From a virus, in IMG/VR virus record IMGVR_UViG_3300022187_000333, positions 1-20,012 of that record: 20,012 nucleotides of DNA, one strand, 5' to 3'. A model generated the notes under the pieces. The model did not search any database. It was not told the origin of the DNA and saw only the letters and a program-made list of their open reading frames with translations. This document shows positions 1-9,700 of the stretch, piece by piece; position 1 is the first letter of the stretch; every line of letters begins with the position of its first letter. The position numbers were made by a program, and so were the translations under genes.

Positions 1-543
1 ATTGCCGGTCAGAACAACTACGGCTTCGGTATTCCTGGAGCAACTGAGGGTGCCATCTCTGGTGTAGCCCCAAACACTGCTTTTTCAGCAATTTCAAACC
101 TTACATTCACTAAAACATCAGCTACAGGTTCGAGTGTGATCAATTACTTGCTTACTTTAGTAGGTAGAAGTGTGCTTTTAGCGCGATTGGACAATACGGA
201 CAACTTCGGGGTATACCGATTGGAATCTTTAACTGTGGATTCAAGCAATGCTAACCTATACGACGCAGTATTCACACATATTGTGTCCAACGGTAATATA
301 ACCGCGAATAAATACTACGGTTTTGCCGTATACCCAGAACTTGCAGCAGACAAGCACTTTACGTTTGTTCAATCGACAGCTGCCGCTACGTGGAACATCA
401 CCCATAACCTTGGCAAATTTCCCTCGGTGTCTATAGTAGACTCTGGGAACACTATAGTACGTGGTAATATCGATTACACAAGCGAAAACGCATTAACAAT
501 AACTTTCTCTGCTGCATTTGGTGGCAAAGCCTATTTAAACTAA
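1..543 (+). CDS. Phage tail fibre/baseplate protein, C-terminal part (5' truncated by window)
   Basis: The reading frame is open from base 1 to the TAA at 541-543, so this is the last 180 residues of a longer gene; the GTG at 136 is internal, not a start. The visible part is rich in Ser, Thr, Ala and Asn without long hydrophobic segments, as expected for beta-rich fibre or baseplate proteins. The final ~55 residues carry the pattern W-N-I-T-H-N-L-G-K, then a Val/Ile strand, and end with F-G-G-K-A-Y-L-N. I recognise this small beta domain from the C-termini of many phage tail or receptor-binding proteins. A related T-H-N-L-G stretch ends the next gene, 12 nt downstream. Role in host-surface contact or fibre attachment is inferred from family and from the fibre genes that follow. 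Confidence 0.7.
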   Translation: MAGQNNYGFGIPGATEGAISGVAPNTAFSAISNLTFTKTSATGSSVINYLLTLVGRSVLLARLDNTDNFGVYRLESLTVDSSNANLYDAVFTHIVSNGNITANKYYGFAVYPELAADKHFTFVQSTAAATWNITHNLGKFPSVSIVDSGNTIVRGNIDYTSENALTITFSAAFGGKAYLN

Positions 544-555
544 CAAAGCAAACAC

Positions 556-2055
556 ATGGATTTTTTAAACAACATTAACCTAGCTAAGAACGAGCTCCAG
601 AATGCGGCCATTCAAAACCTAGGTACAGCGCCTTCTTCACCGGTATCGGGGCAAATTTACTTTGACACAGGTTCCGACACACTTGAGATGTGGAACGGTT
701 CAGCATGGATCGATCTTTCATCTGAGGGCGACCTAAAATCGGTAGCATCGACAACAACGGCACAGCTGACGGTAGCTAACGGCACGGGTCCAAACCCAAC
801 ACTAGCTATTGTAACTGGTAGTATTGCCGATGGCGCTACGAACCTTGTTACTTCTGATGTTATATTCGACTATGTAGCTACCATTGCTGGTGGCTTGGTT
901 GATTCTGTAACTACCGGTAATGCCAACACAATAGTTATCGGCGGCACTGCCGCTAACCCAACGGTAGCTGCAGTCACTGCGGCGGTTGCTGATTCAGGGA
1001 CTAAGCTGGCTACGGGTGATCAGATCCACACGTTTGTAACGGACTTTGGGTACACTACTAATGTAGGTACTGTAACGAGTGTTGCTGCCGGTGGTGGTTT
1101 AAGAGTAACGGGCACTGCAACGGTTACCCCTACGGTATCTCCTGATTACACTACATCTGCTAACATTATACTGTCTTCAACTGGAACAGCGACTGCTGAC
1201 TCTGGTGACAGCATAATTTTAAGTAACAGCTCGCAGCAAGTGGTAAGAACAACGCTATCGGCTATTCCGGTTGCTTCTCTTAACCTTGTAAAGACTTATA
1301 TAGATAACTCTACCGCTGGAGCGTTAAACTTCCAGGGAGGTTACAATGCGGGTACTAACTCACCAAACTTAGAGACACCTGCATCAGGAGCAGTTAAGAA
1401 AGGTATGATGTGGTCGGTTACCGCAGACGGTGTGTTCTTCACGGAGCAGGTACGTGTGGGTGATTCTATTATAGCGAACATTGACAATCCAAGCACATTA
1501 GCGCATTGGACAACTATACAGAGTAACATTGACCTAGCCACAACAAGTTCTGTGGGTCTTGCGTCGTTCAGCTCTGATAACTTTGCAGTTAGCTCAGGAG
1601 GTGCGGTTACAATAAAAGACAACGGCGTTATACTGGGTACTGAGACTACTGGGAACTATGTAAAGAAAGTTACTGTAACGGATGGTATCTTAGGAGCTGT
1701 TGATACTGAAGGAGGCACAGCGGCAATACAACTTGACTTAGGTAACTTAGCGGTTGGCCAGAGAGCGAAGATTGTAACTGCCGATGCTGGTAGTGGTGAA
1801 GCAATGGGATTGGCTACACCTGCTGAAATTGTAGGCTCAGGTAACTCTGCAGTCACGCATGCAGCTACAATCACAGCTAACGCAACAGTAACACACAATT
1901 TAGGTACTAAGGATGTAATTGTGCAGCTTTACGACATTGTAACCTTCGACACTGTATTTGCAGATGTGGATCGTGCTACAACAAACACCGTAGGTATCTC
2001 TTTCGGTTCAACACCAACAAACAGCATTAGAGTACTGATTCAGAAGGTAGGATAA
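556..2055 (+). CDS. Tail fibre protein, 499 aa
   Basis: ATG follows the previous stop by 12 nt with an A-rich leader (caaagcaaacac). The N-terminus is of a widespread fibre type: an L-G-T-A-P-x-x-P stretch, then G-Q-I-Y-F-D-T and W-N-G-S-A-W-I-D-L, roughly residues 22-55. The middle is low-complexity Thr/Ala/Gly/Val beta material with repeated V-T-S-V and G-T-A-T-V-T patterns. A module near residues 255-360 (N-F-Q-G-G-Y-N-A, then V-G-D-S-I-I-A, then [11 protein letters not shown]) is common in T4-like and marine phage fibres. The C-terminus holds an A-T-V-T-H-N-L-G-T domain resembling the end of the upstream gene. There is no signal peptide or membrane segment. Virion fibre role is solid from composition and modules; the ligand is unknown. 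Confidence 0.75.
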   Translation: MDFLNNINLAKNELQNAAIQNLGTAPSSPVSGQIYFDTGSDTLEMWNGSAWIDLSSEGDLKSVASTTTAQLTVANGTGPNPTLAIVTGSIADGATNLVTSDVIFDYVATIAGGLVDSVTTGNANTIVIGGTAANPTVAAVTAAVADSGTKLATGDQIHTFVTDFGYTTNVGTVTSVAAGGGLRVTGTATVTPTVSPDYTTSANIILSSTGTATADSGDSIILSNSSQQVVRTTLSAIPVASLNLVKTYIDNSTAGALNFQGGYNAGTNSPNLETPASGAVKKGMMWSVTADGVFFTEQVRVGDSIIANIDNPSTLAHWTTIQSNIDLATTSSVGLASFSSDNFAVSSGGAVTIKDNGVILGTETTGNYVKKVTVTDGILGAVDTEGGTAAIQLDLGNLAVGQRAKIVTADAGSGEAMGLATPAEIVGSGNSAVTHAATITANATVTHNLGTKDVIVQLYDIVTFDTVFADVDRATTNTVGISFGSTPTNSIRVLIQKVG

Positions 2056-2068
2056 TAAAATACAATAT

Positions 2069-5000
2069 ATGAAGTTTTTAAGTGACTTACTGGTACAGGG
2101 CGATGGGAATGAAATTTTCCTTAAATCGGCGGACCACAATATTTCAAGGATTATACCCAGAGGTACTGGAGCTAACTTAGACAAAGGCCTTTTTTCTTTG
2201 TATGACACAGGCACTGAAGACGTTCGTATAGACACAGCTGGTAACTCATGGTTCAATGGCGGCAACGTCGGTATTGGTACTGCTAGTCCATCTTACAAAC
2301 TAGAGGTACAAGGCGATTTCTATGTTAATGGAAGTAATGGTGCGTTAACAACAGCTAGCTCTCAAAGTAATCTATATTTTCTTAACCTAACAAGATCAAC
2401 AACATCTTTAATTACAGCAGGCAACGTTGGTATTGGACTAACTAGCCCTAGCTATAAATTAGATGTTTATAGCGCAGCGGGCGTTGACCAAGTTGCAAGA
2501 TTTCAATCGCCAGACGACGGTGCTTTTATACAAATTAGAGACGATGATACTTTAGGTCAAGTTACCGTAAAAGACGGTGTAATGGCCATGGGATTGAATA
2601 GCAATTATCCCGCTAACACAATGCTTAACATACTTAATAGTGGCAACGTCGGGATCGGGACTACTAGTCCAGAAACTAAATTACACGTTGCAGGCGGTGA
2701 TGTTTTAATAAGCAATGGTCAATACTATAGTATAGAATCATCAACAGGGGGTAACTATAAAGTAGCTGGAGTTACTACTGGTAATGTTGTAGCGGTTGGC
2801 GCTATTGATTATACTTCTGCGGGAACAATTTTTGCTGGTGGGGACAATGTTAGCCTTACTACAGGCGGAGTTGGAGGTTCTACTAGAATTAAAATCGCCT
2901 CTAATGGCAACGTAGGTATAGGGACAACTAGTCCTACTGCGGCATTACACGTTCAGAAAGCTATTAGCGGAGGATTTGCAGGAACTATATATAATACTCA
3001 AGCCACAGGCGGTTTTGGATTAAGCGTAAGAGGGGGTAACTCATCTTCTCAAGACGCATTAAGAGTACAAAATGTAGGCGGAACGTATTTATTAAATGTT
3101 AAAGGTGATGGCAACGTCGGGATCGGGACTACTAGTCCTTCTGCATCACTTCATATTGGTTCGTCAAACGGGGTTATATTTGGTTCAACAGCAGGAGCTG
3201 TTGGTACATCACAAATTACAACAGCAAGCGCTAGCTCTCCAGTAAGTTCAAGATTCTCATTTGGAACAGATGGAACTGGTTGGCAATACCGAATTGCAAA
3301 AAACACAGCTGGAACTATTACTGACCTATTGACTATTGCTGATAGTGGCAACGTAGGTATTGGAACTACAAATCCTGGTTATCCTCTGGATATAGTCGGA
3401 TTCGCTAATTCTAGCAGTGGTTTTAGAGTAACCGATGGTACAATTGATAATAGAATAAGTTGGTCAAGTGGCAATGTTGGATTTTTTGGCACTATATCAA
3501 ACCACCCAATTGCATTTAATACAAACTCAATTGAACGAGTGCGAATCACCTCTTCTGGCAATGTAGGTATTGGAACTACCTCGCCAAACTCTTGGGCGCA
3601 ATTAGAGACTACAGGAACAGTAGCTGTTGGCGGTATTCTGTATATTAAATCTAGTCAAAAGATTCAAGGTTTGACAGGCTTCCCAGGAGGAGCTGGTAAC
3701 CTGTCTATTAATCCTGATGGAGGTAACGTTGGTATTGGAACGACTAGCCCTTCTGAGAAGCTACACGTATCAGGCAATTTAAGAGTTACCGGTGCTTTTG
3801 TAGACTCTTCCGCTTCTGTTGGATCTGCTGGAACAGTATTAAGTTCTACAAATACAGGAACCGCGTGGGTAGGCGCAAGCGGTTTACCAGGCGGCCCTTA
3901 CCTACCACTAGCTGGTGGGACGCTGACTGGCAATTTAAAGCTAAATGATGATGTTAATTTATATTTAGGCACAGGCAGTGATGCAGCCCTGTATCATAAT
4001 GGAACCAATACAGTTTTTGAAAATCATAGCGGCCACTTATATATACAAACAACTTCTGATGATAAAGATATTATACTCAGAAGTGATGATGGCAGCGGCG
4101 GCGTTACAGCGTATTTGACTGTAGACGGTAGCTTAAAGAAGACGCAGTTTTGGCAAAGCACAAGGCACATAGATAATGTCTACGCCACGTTTGGAGCATC
4201 TGACGACCTTCAGATATTCCACAATGGAAGTAATAGTTACATAAGAGACACAGGCACAGGAGATTTATATCTACAAGCTTCTGACAATATGTATTTCCAA
4301 ACCTATGGTTCAGGAAAAAGGTGGATTACATTAAATGAAAATGCTAGTGTTGATTTATTTTATAACGACTCTAAAAAGTTTGAAACCACAAGCACGGGGG
4401 TTACCGTAACAGGTAAAATATCAGGTCTTACAGCTGGTACAGCAAACACTGATGCGGTAAACGTACAACAGCTGAACAATGCTACTACCGGTGCTTTAAT
4501 ATATAAAGGAACCTGGAGCGCTGCACCAACAACAACTTCAGTACTAGACGGAGCGGTAAGTAGCGCCGGTTCAATCGTTATAGATGCAGTTAATCCAGGT
4601 ATATCTGTAGGTGCTACAATAACAGGTACAGGTATTTCAGGTACGGTTACGGTATCTAATATAGCCGCCGATGGAATTACAATAGCCATATCAAGCGCTC
4701 AGACTATAGCAGACGGGGTTACGCTAACGTTTACTACGGTTGGTGGTACACCAGATTTATCGCAGGCTTCAAGAAAAGTAACTGGGCACTATTACATATG
4801 TGAGACTGCTGGAGCAGTGACACCTAATGGTGCTGGTACTACGCCTAACGAATGGGCTGTAGGTGACTGGGCGACGTTCTCCGATCTAACCACAGATGCA
4901 TGGCAAAAGATAGACAACAGTTCTGTACTTAGTGGTGCGGGTACTGGCGGCAAAGTTCCTGTATGGTCTGGCACTGGCACTTCGGTTACTTTAGCTGACG

Positions 5001-6769
5001 CACCAATAACAGTTTCTGGTAACAACGCAACTTTTGCGGGTAATGTAACAGCTACTAACATACTGACAGTAGCAGGAGCAGCGACTGGTAGTCCTTATCT
5101 TCAATTTACTCAAGGAGGAAGCCAAAAAGCCTATATTCAATATGCGGATTCTGGAGATTCTTTTGAATTGCAAAGTGATAATCAATTTGCTGTTAGGACC
5201 GGTGGGTCAACTGCTGCTCTTATTATAAACTCCTCTCAAAACGCAACTTTCGCAGGGGCTGTTTCTACTGGCGGTTATTTAACATTAAATTCATCAGACG
5301 ATATTCCAAGATTAATTTTCAATGGTTCTGGGGATGATTTCATGTTTAGCAATACTGCGAATTATTTTGGTTTATATAATGATACCGATAGTAGATGGGA
5401 CATTCAAGTAGATGGTGCTGGTACAACAACTTTTGGAGGGGCTGTTTTTGTAGAGGATGACTTATACCTAACAGACACAGGAACCGTTAGGGGTAAGATA
5501 CAATTAAACTCAAGTGACAGAGACAACTTAGATATTAAAGCAATCTCTTTAGGCTCTTTAATGAGATTTTATACTGTTGATACTTTAGCTTTAACTTTAG
5601 ACGCATCACAAAACGCAACTTTTGCAGGAACAATACAAAGCGATGATATAACTATTGTTGATGGCACTAATGATGTTAATTTAAATTTCGGTAACACTTC
5701 TTACGGTTTAAGGTTAGACTATAGTACAGGTGATATTTTTTTAAGAACGAATGGTGCAACAAGGTTAACAGTAGCTAACGGCGGTAACGCAACTTTTGCA
5801 GGTAGCGCCACAATAGAAACTGGAATTAATTTAGAAAGTGGTGTATTAGTTATAAAAAATGCAACAACTGATTCCAATGGTTTAAGAATATTTCAAGATT
5901 CATCAGATGCTTCTAAAATATACAACAATTATAATGGAACACTACAATTAGGTGTTAATAATACTACATCATTAACTTTAGATGCATCACAAAACGCAAC
6001 TTTTGCAGGTAATGTTGCAATGGCTACGGGTAACGCTACAGGTAAGTTTGCTGTAAAAAGCGCGGGAGTGCATGCATCATATGACTTTTATAATAATGGA
6101 ACAAGTTATTTTAATGGTGGAGTTGTAGTAGATGCTGGACTTGCTCAAACTGGTGGTGCAGACGTAACTTTTTCAGGCGATGTAGGTATTGGAACTACAG
6201 ACCCTAAGTCAAAGCTACACGTTAATGGTGGTATTCAAATGGCTGGCGATACAGCAGCTGCCTCAGCGGATAAGGTCGGTACAATGCGCTACAGAACGGG
6301 CACGGAGTATGTAGAGGTTAATGGAACAGAATTGGTTACTAACGGGGATTTTGCGGCTGATAGTAGTTGGACTAAAGAAGCGGGTTGGAGCATCGCGAGC
6401 GGCAAGGCTAGTTATGATGCCTCTTCTGCAACAAACGCACTTTATCAAAGCATAGGGTTAACAACAGGTTCTGTATATAAACTATCATTTACAGTTGTTG
6501 ATTATACAAGTGGAAGCTTTAAAGGGCATTTAAGCAACGGAAACGCTACAGCAGCAACAGACGCTATAAGTGCTAATGGCGATTACTCTTTTAACATAAC
6601 AGCAACCGGCGCATTAGTGTTATTTAGAAACGTTACTAGCTTTAATGGCTCCATAGACAATGTATCAGTGATAGAAGTAACAGCAGAAGACGCAAGCTAC
6701 GCAGATATGTGTATGCAAACAGGTAGTTCAACATACGAGTGGGTTAACATAGTAAGAAATACATACTAA
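2069..6769 (+). CDS. Giant repeat tail fibre I, 1566 aa
   Basis: ATG at 2069 follows a 13-nt A/T leader. Residues ~65-570 hold eight GNVGIG-type repeats (consensus G-N-V-G-I-G-T-T-S-P followed by K-L-H-V), separated by variable 50-90 residue inserts, plus one degenerate G-N-V-G-F-F-G copy. About residue 611 is P-L-A-G-G-T-L-T-G, a common fibre hinge motif. Residues ~812-970 form the Y-K-G-T-W...D-A-W-Q-K-I-D-N-S-S-V-L-S-G-A-G-T-G-G-K-V module of marine phage fibres. Residues ~985-1315 carry five NATFAG repeats and two variants. A last D-V-G-I-G-T-T copy is near 1370. Residues ~1419-1535 (V-T-N-G-D-F...W onwards) look like a carbohydrate-binding jelly roll placed inside a short C-terminal fibre domain ending Y-E-W-V-N-I-V. 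The gene stops with TAA directly before the ATG of an in-frame second giant fibre. Adhesion and host-range function is inferred. Confidence 0.8.
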   Translation: MKFLSDLLVQGDGNEIFLKSADHNISRIIPRGTGANLDKGLFSLYDTGTEDVRIDTAGNSWFNGGNVGIGTASPSYKLEVQGDFYVNGSNGALTTASSQSNLYFLNLTRSTTSLITAGNVGIGLTSPSYKLDVYSAAGVDQVARFQSPDDGAFIQIRDDDTLGQVTVKDGVMAMGLNSNYPANTMLNILNSGNVGIGTTSPETKLHVAGGDVLISNGQYYSIESSTGGNYKVAGVTTGNVVAVGAIDYTSAGTIFAGGDNVSLTTGGVGGSTRIKIASNGNVGIGTTSPTAALHVQKAISGGFAGTIYNTQATGGFGLSVRGGNSSSQDALRVQNVGGTYLLNVKGDGNVGIGTTSPSASLHIGSSNGVIFGSTAGAVGTSQITTASASSPVSSRFSFGTDGTGWQYRIAKNTAGTITDLLTIADSGNVGIGTTNPGYPLDIVGFANSSSGFRVTDGTIDNRISWSSGNVGFFGTISNHPIAFNTNSIERVRITSSGNVGIGTTSPNSWAQLETTGTVAVGGILYIKSSQKIQGLTGFPGGAGNLSINPDGGNVGIGTTSPSEKLHVSGNLRVTGAFVDSSASVGSAGTVLSSTNTGTAWVGASGLPGGPYLPLAGGTLTGNLKLNDDVNLYLGTGSDAALYHNGTNTVFENHSGHLYIQTTSDDKDIILRSDDGSGGVTAYLTVDGSLKKTQFWQSTRHIDNVYATFGASDDLQIFHNGSNSYIRDTGTGDLYLQASDNMYFQTYGSGKRWITLNENASVDLFYNDSKKFETTSTGVTVTGKISGLTAGTANTDAVNVQQLNNATTGALIYKGTWSAAPTTTSVLDGAVSSAGSIVIDAVNPGISVGATITGTGISGTVTVSNIAADGITIAISSAQTIADGVTLTFTTVGGTPDLSQASRKVTGHYYICETAGAVTPNGAGTTPNEWAVGDWATFSDLTTDAWQKIDNSSVLSGAGTGGKVPVWSGTGTSVTLADAPITVSGNNATFAGNVTATNILTVAGAATGSPYLQFTQGGSQKAYIQYADSGDSFELQSDNQFAVRTGGSTAALIINSSQNATFAGAVSTGGYLTLNSSDDIPRLIFNGSGDDFMFSNTANYFGLYNDTDSRWDIQVDGAGTTTFGGAVFVEDDLYLTDTGTVRGKIQLNSSDRDNLDIKAISLGSLMRFYTVDTLALTLDASQNATFAGTIQSDDITIVDGTNDVNLNFGNTSYGLRLDYSTGDIFLRTNGATRLTVANGGNATFAGSATIETGINLESGVLVIKNATTDSNGLRIFQDSSDASKIYNNYNGTLQLGVNNTTSLTLDASQNATFAGNVAMATGNATGKFAVKSAGVHASYDFYNNGTSYFNGGVVVDAGLAQTGGADVTFSGDVGIGTTDPKSKLHVNGGIQMAGDTAAASADKVGTMRYRTGTEYVEVNGTELVTNGDFAADSSWTKEAGWSIASGKASYDASSATNALYQSIGLTTGSVYKLSFTVVDYTSGSFKGHLSNGNATAATDAISANGDYSFNITATGALVLFRNVTSFNGSIDNVSVIEVTAEDASYADMCMQTGSSTYEWVNIVRNTY
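2261..3771 (+). repeat. GNVGIGTTSP coding repeats, array 1 (8 copies)
   Basis: Copies of a ~30-nt unit coding G-N-V-G-I-G-x-x-x-P begin near 2261, 2420, 2642, 2906, 3110, 3347, 3557 and 3722. They are spaced about 160-270 nt apart, with unrelated inserts between them. The repeats are more alike than the inserts, several almost identical at DNA level. In the family, such units recur along trimeric fibre shafts; each is likely a short beta turn that locks the trimer. Confidence 0.85.
2641..2670 (+). repeat. 30-nt exact direct repeat, partner at 3109-3138
   Basis: The 30 bases starting tggcaacgtcgggatcggga are identical at 2641-2670 and 3109-3138. Near-copies differing at one or two positions occur at 8459-8487 and 8786-8814 in the next gene. 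All encode the GNVGIGTTSP unit in the same frame, so recombination between copies would keep the reading frame. Confidence 0.9.
5021..6012 (+). repeat. NATFAG coding repeats
   Basis: Units coding N-A-T-F-A-G occur five times (first near 5024, last near 5996), with variants T-T-F-G-G near 5428 and V-T-F-S-G near 6165. They are usually preceded by a T-L-D-A-S-Q or similar strand. The stretches 5591-5628 and 5972-6009 are almost identical at DNA level (one C/T difference). This is a second class of fibre-shaft repeat in the same protein, with inserts of about 60 residues. Confidence 0.8.
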
Positions 6770-9700
6770 ATGGGATTAGGAAAAACATATTCAGCAGATT
6801 ACTTAATAGACAGCAACGGCAACACAGGTGTTAGCGGGCAGGTCTTAATATCAACAGCTACAGGTATTGACTGGGCTGATGGTACTGCAATTACAGGTGG
6901 TCCTTTTTTACCGCTTTCAGCCGGGTCAAGTTATCCTTTGACAGGGGATTTGTACATAGATGAAGATTCACTATACTTACGCAATGCAAGTAACAACTAC
7001 TGGAGATTTCAAACTGCAACCAGCGATAAGCTTGTTATTAAAGCAGGTACTACTCAAAGAGGTATATGGTCCAGTGGTGAGCTGCAGTTAGCGAATAATT
7101 TAGTTGTAGACGGCAACGTAGGTATTGGAAGTACTGCACCTGCTGCTAAATTAAACGTTGCCTCAACAGGAGCTAACGCCTATTCAAGTACTATAACCAA
7201 GGGTACTAATATGAAGGGTATAATAAATGCTCTTTCAAATAATGCTGACGATATGGTTGGTATTTATTTTGGTACTGGCTGGACTTCAGAAGGAACTCAC
7301 TGGAGTGGTATAACTGGTTCAAGAAGTCAAAACGCTAGTGACTGGAGTACGCAGTTGAACTTTTACACTCACGATGAAAATGTCTCAAACCTTAATGATG
7401 CTACTCAAAAAATGGTCATCAAGGGTAGTGGCAACGTCGGTATCGGGACGGCTACCCCAGTATCTAAACTTCATATAAAAACGTCTGTTGATAATAGTGT
7501 CGCTCAAGGATTGGTTATTGAGAGAAGTGCAAATAGCGATAGGGGCTATATTAATTATAATGGAGGCGGATTTCAGTTTAGGTCAACAGTTGGAGACCCT
7601 ATTGTATTTGGTGAAACAGACGCTGAACATATGCGAATTCTGCCTGATGGCAACGTTGGTATCGGGACAACTAACCCTGGGTCACTCTTGCAAGTTGGTG
7701 GATTAGATGATGGCAGCAACTACGATATAACATTAGGCTGGAACGCTGTGGACAGTGAGGCTGTTGGAACCAAAAGGTCTGCTATAACTTTTAAAACTGG
7801 GCAAACATCGGTTAATACCGAAGATATATACAAGTGGGATATCGCGATGCTCGCCGCACCCGCTACTGTAACAGGTGAAGAGTTTGGCTCTGACCTTGCT
7901 TTTTTAAGAAGCACTAGGGGTTCAACAGCGACGGATGCAACTACAATGATTCTTACCCGAACAGGCAACGTTGGTATCGGGACTACTATTCCTATAGCTA
8001 AACTTTCTGTTTTAGCAACAAGCACTGGATACTCTTCAGATTCTCAGATAAAAGTTTCTGACGGTTCAACTAGTTATTATGGGGGATTAAGTTTTGATGA
8101 TGCAGGTTCAACAAGATTATCTGTTCGTAATTCTTATGATGGAACAGGTGCAATAGTAGGGTTTGGATTTGGAGGCAGCTCAGATAAAGTTCAAATCATC
8201 AACGGAACAGGCTTTATAGTAAATGAAGGCAACGTAGGGATCGGGACGACTGCTCCTGCTCAAAAGCTACACGTTTCTGGGGGGCATATATTACTAGACA
8301 ACAACAAAGAGATAAGACAAAAAGACTCTGGAGGCACTGAAAGAACTGTTTTTGAATTAGACTCCTCTAATGATTTAAACATTGGCGGCAGCTACGCAGG
8401 TGCATTGAGGTTTATTGGCGGCGGGTCTTACGCTGAAGTAATGCGTATCCACGATGACGGCAACGTAGGTATCGGGACTACTAGTCCTGGATCTAAGTTA
8501 GAAATACACAAAAGCATAACTTACGGATCATACGGTCCAGCTGCACCCCAATTAAATTTAGTAAACACACACACTGAAGGTACAGCAGGGTTCTTAATGT
8601 TAAGCGCGCGGTACAATAACACATCACCTGCACAAACTTTCTACCAGGTTGGCGGAATGGGCGGTGGTAAAGAAACCGCTCTAGCAAATAACGAGTGGGG
8701 AGGGTATATAAACTTCTTCACAACATCAGACGGAACCGCTGGAGCTGCCTCGGGTATGTTTGAGCATATGAGAATTACAGCAGACGGCAACGTCGGTATC
8801 GGGACTACTAGTCCAACAGAAAAGTTAGTCGTAAACGGAAATATAGAAACAGCAACACCCGCAGGTAAGATTGGATTTAATGTAGGGGATGCACACACAA
8901 ATGGGCCTCATTACGGTTTAGGTAAATTAAGCGGAGCTAATCCAGTAAACTTATCTGGATACTACGGACTATCCTTTTATACAGACGGAGCCGAAAGAGT
9001 TCGCGTATCTTCTGCCGGCAACGTTGGGATTGGAACGACTAGTCCAAATACTAAGCTTCACGTAAGTGGTAGTATTAAAGCAGAGGGTAATGGTACAGAC
9101 CAGTATTTCTTTGAGGGAGTAAGAACAGGTGTAGGAACTACTATAAGAATCTACGACAATGCGAACACAGCATATATAGACTCGTATAACAATATGGCGT
9201 TTAGAGCTAATCAAAACGGTGGCTCAGGCGGTAATTTTACATTTACAGGTGGCAACGTTGGTATTGGGACTACGAGTCCATATGGTAGACTTAATGTAAT
9301 ACCGTCCTCCAATCCTACAACTCCGACTGCTGCAAATCAAATATCCATAGGTGAGTCTTCTGCAAATTCGCAATACAATCTTCGTTTAGGTTATTTTTTA
9401 GAAGGTGGTGCTTACAAGGGGTCTATACAAGCTATATCGGGCAATACACCAAATACACTCATACTAAATGGAGATGGCGGCAACGTTGGGATTGGGACAA
9501 CTAGTCCTACACACAAGCTGCACGTAAACGGTGATATGCGCTTGACTGGTGCATTGCGGGACAGTAATAACGCTACAGGTAGTGCAGGACAGGTGCTAAG
9601 CTCCACAGGAAGTGCTACAGACTGGATACCACTACCGGCAACCCCTACTATATACACGCCTAAGGTTTACAACTTAAACAATTCAACTAACATCAATAGC

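Noticed and set aside
136-138. GTG at 136 as start of the first gene
   Set aside because: The frame is open and protein-like upstream to base 1, so the gene begins outside the window.
1341-1898. Minus-strand reading frames opposite the 499-aa fibre
   Set aside because: Antisense shadows of a low-complexity gene; the residue patterns mirror the Thr/Ala-rich sense codons.
7488-7706. + strand reading frame within giant fibre II
   Set aside because: Out of frame with the repeat protein, which continues on both sides with conserved GNVGIG units.
2261-9525. CRISPR-like pattern of short repeats with variable spacers
   Set aside because: Spacing is 160-330 nt, irregular, and the repeats are codons of a continuous reading frame; no cas genes.
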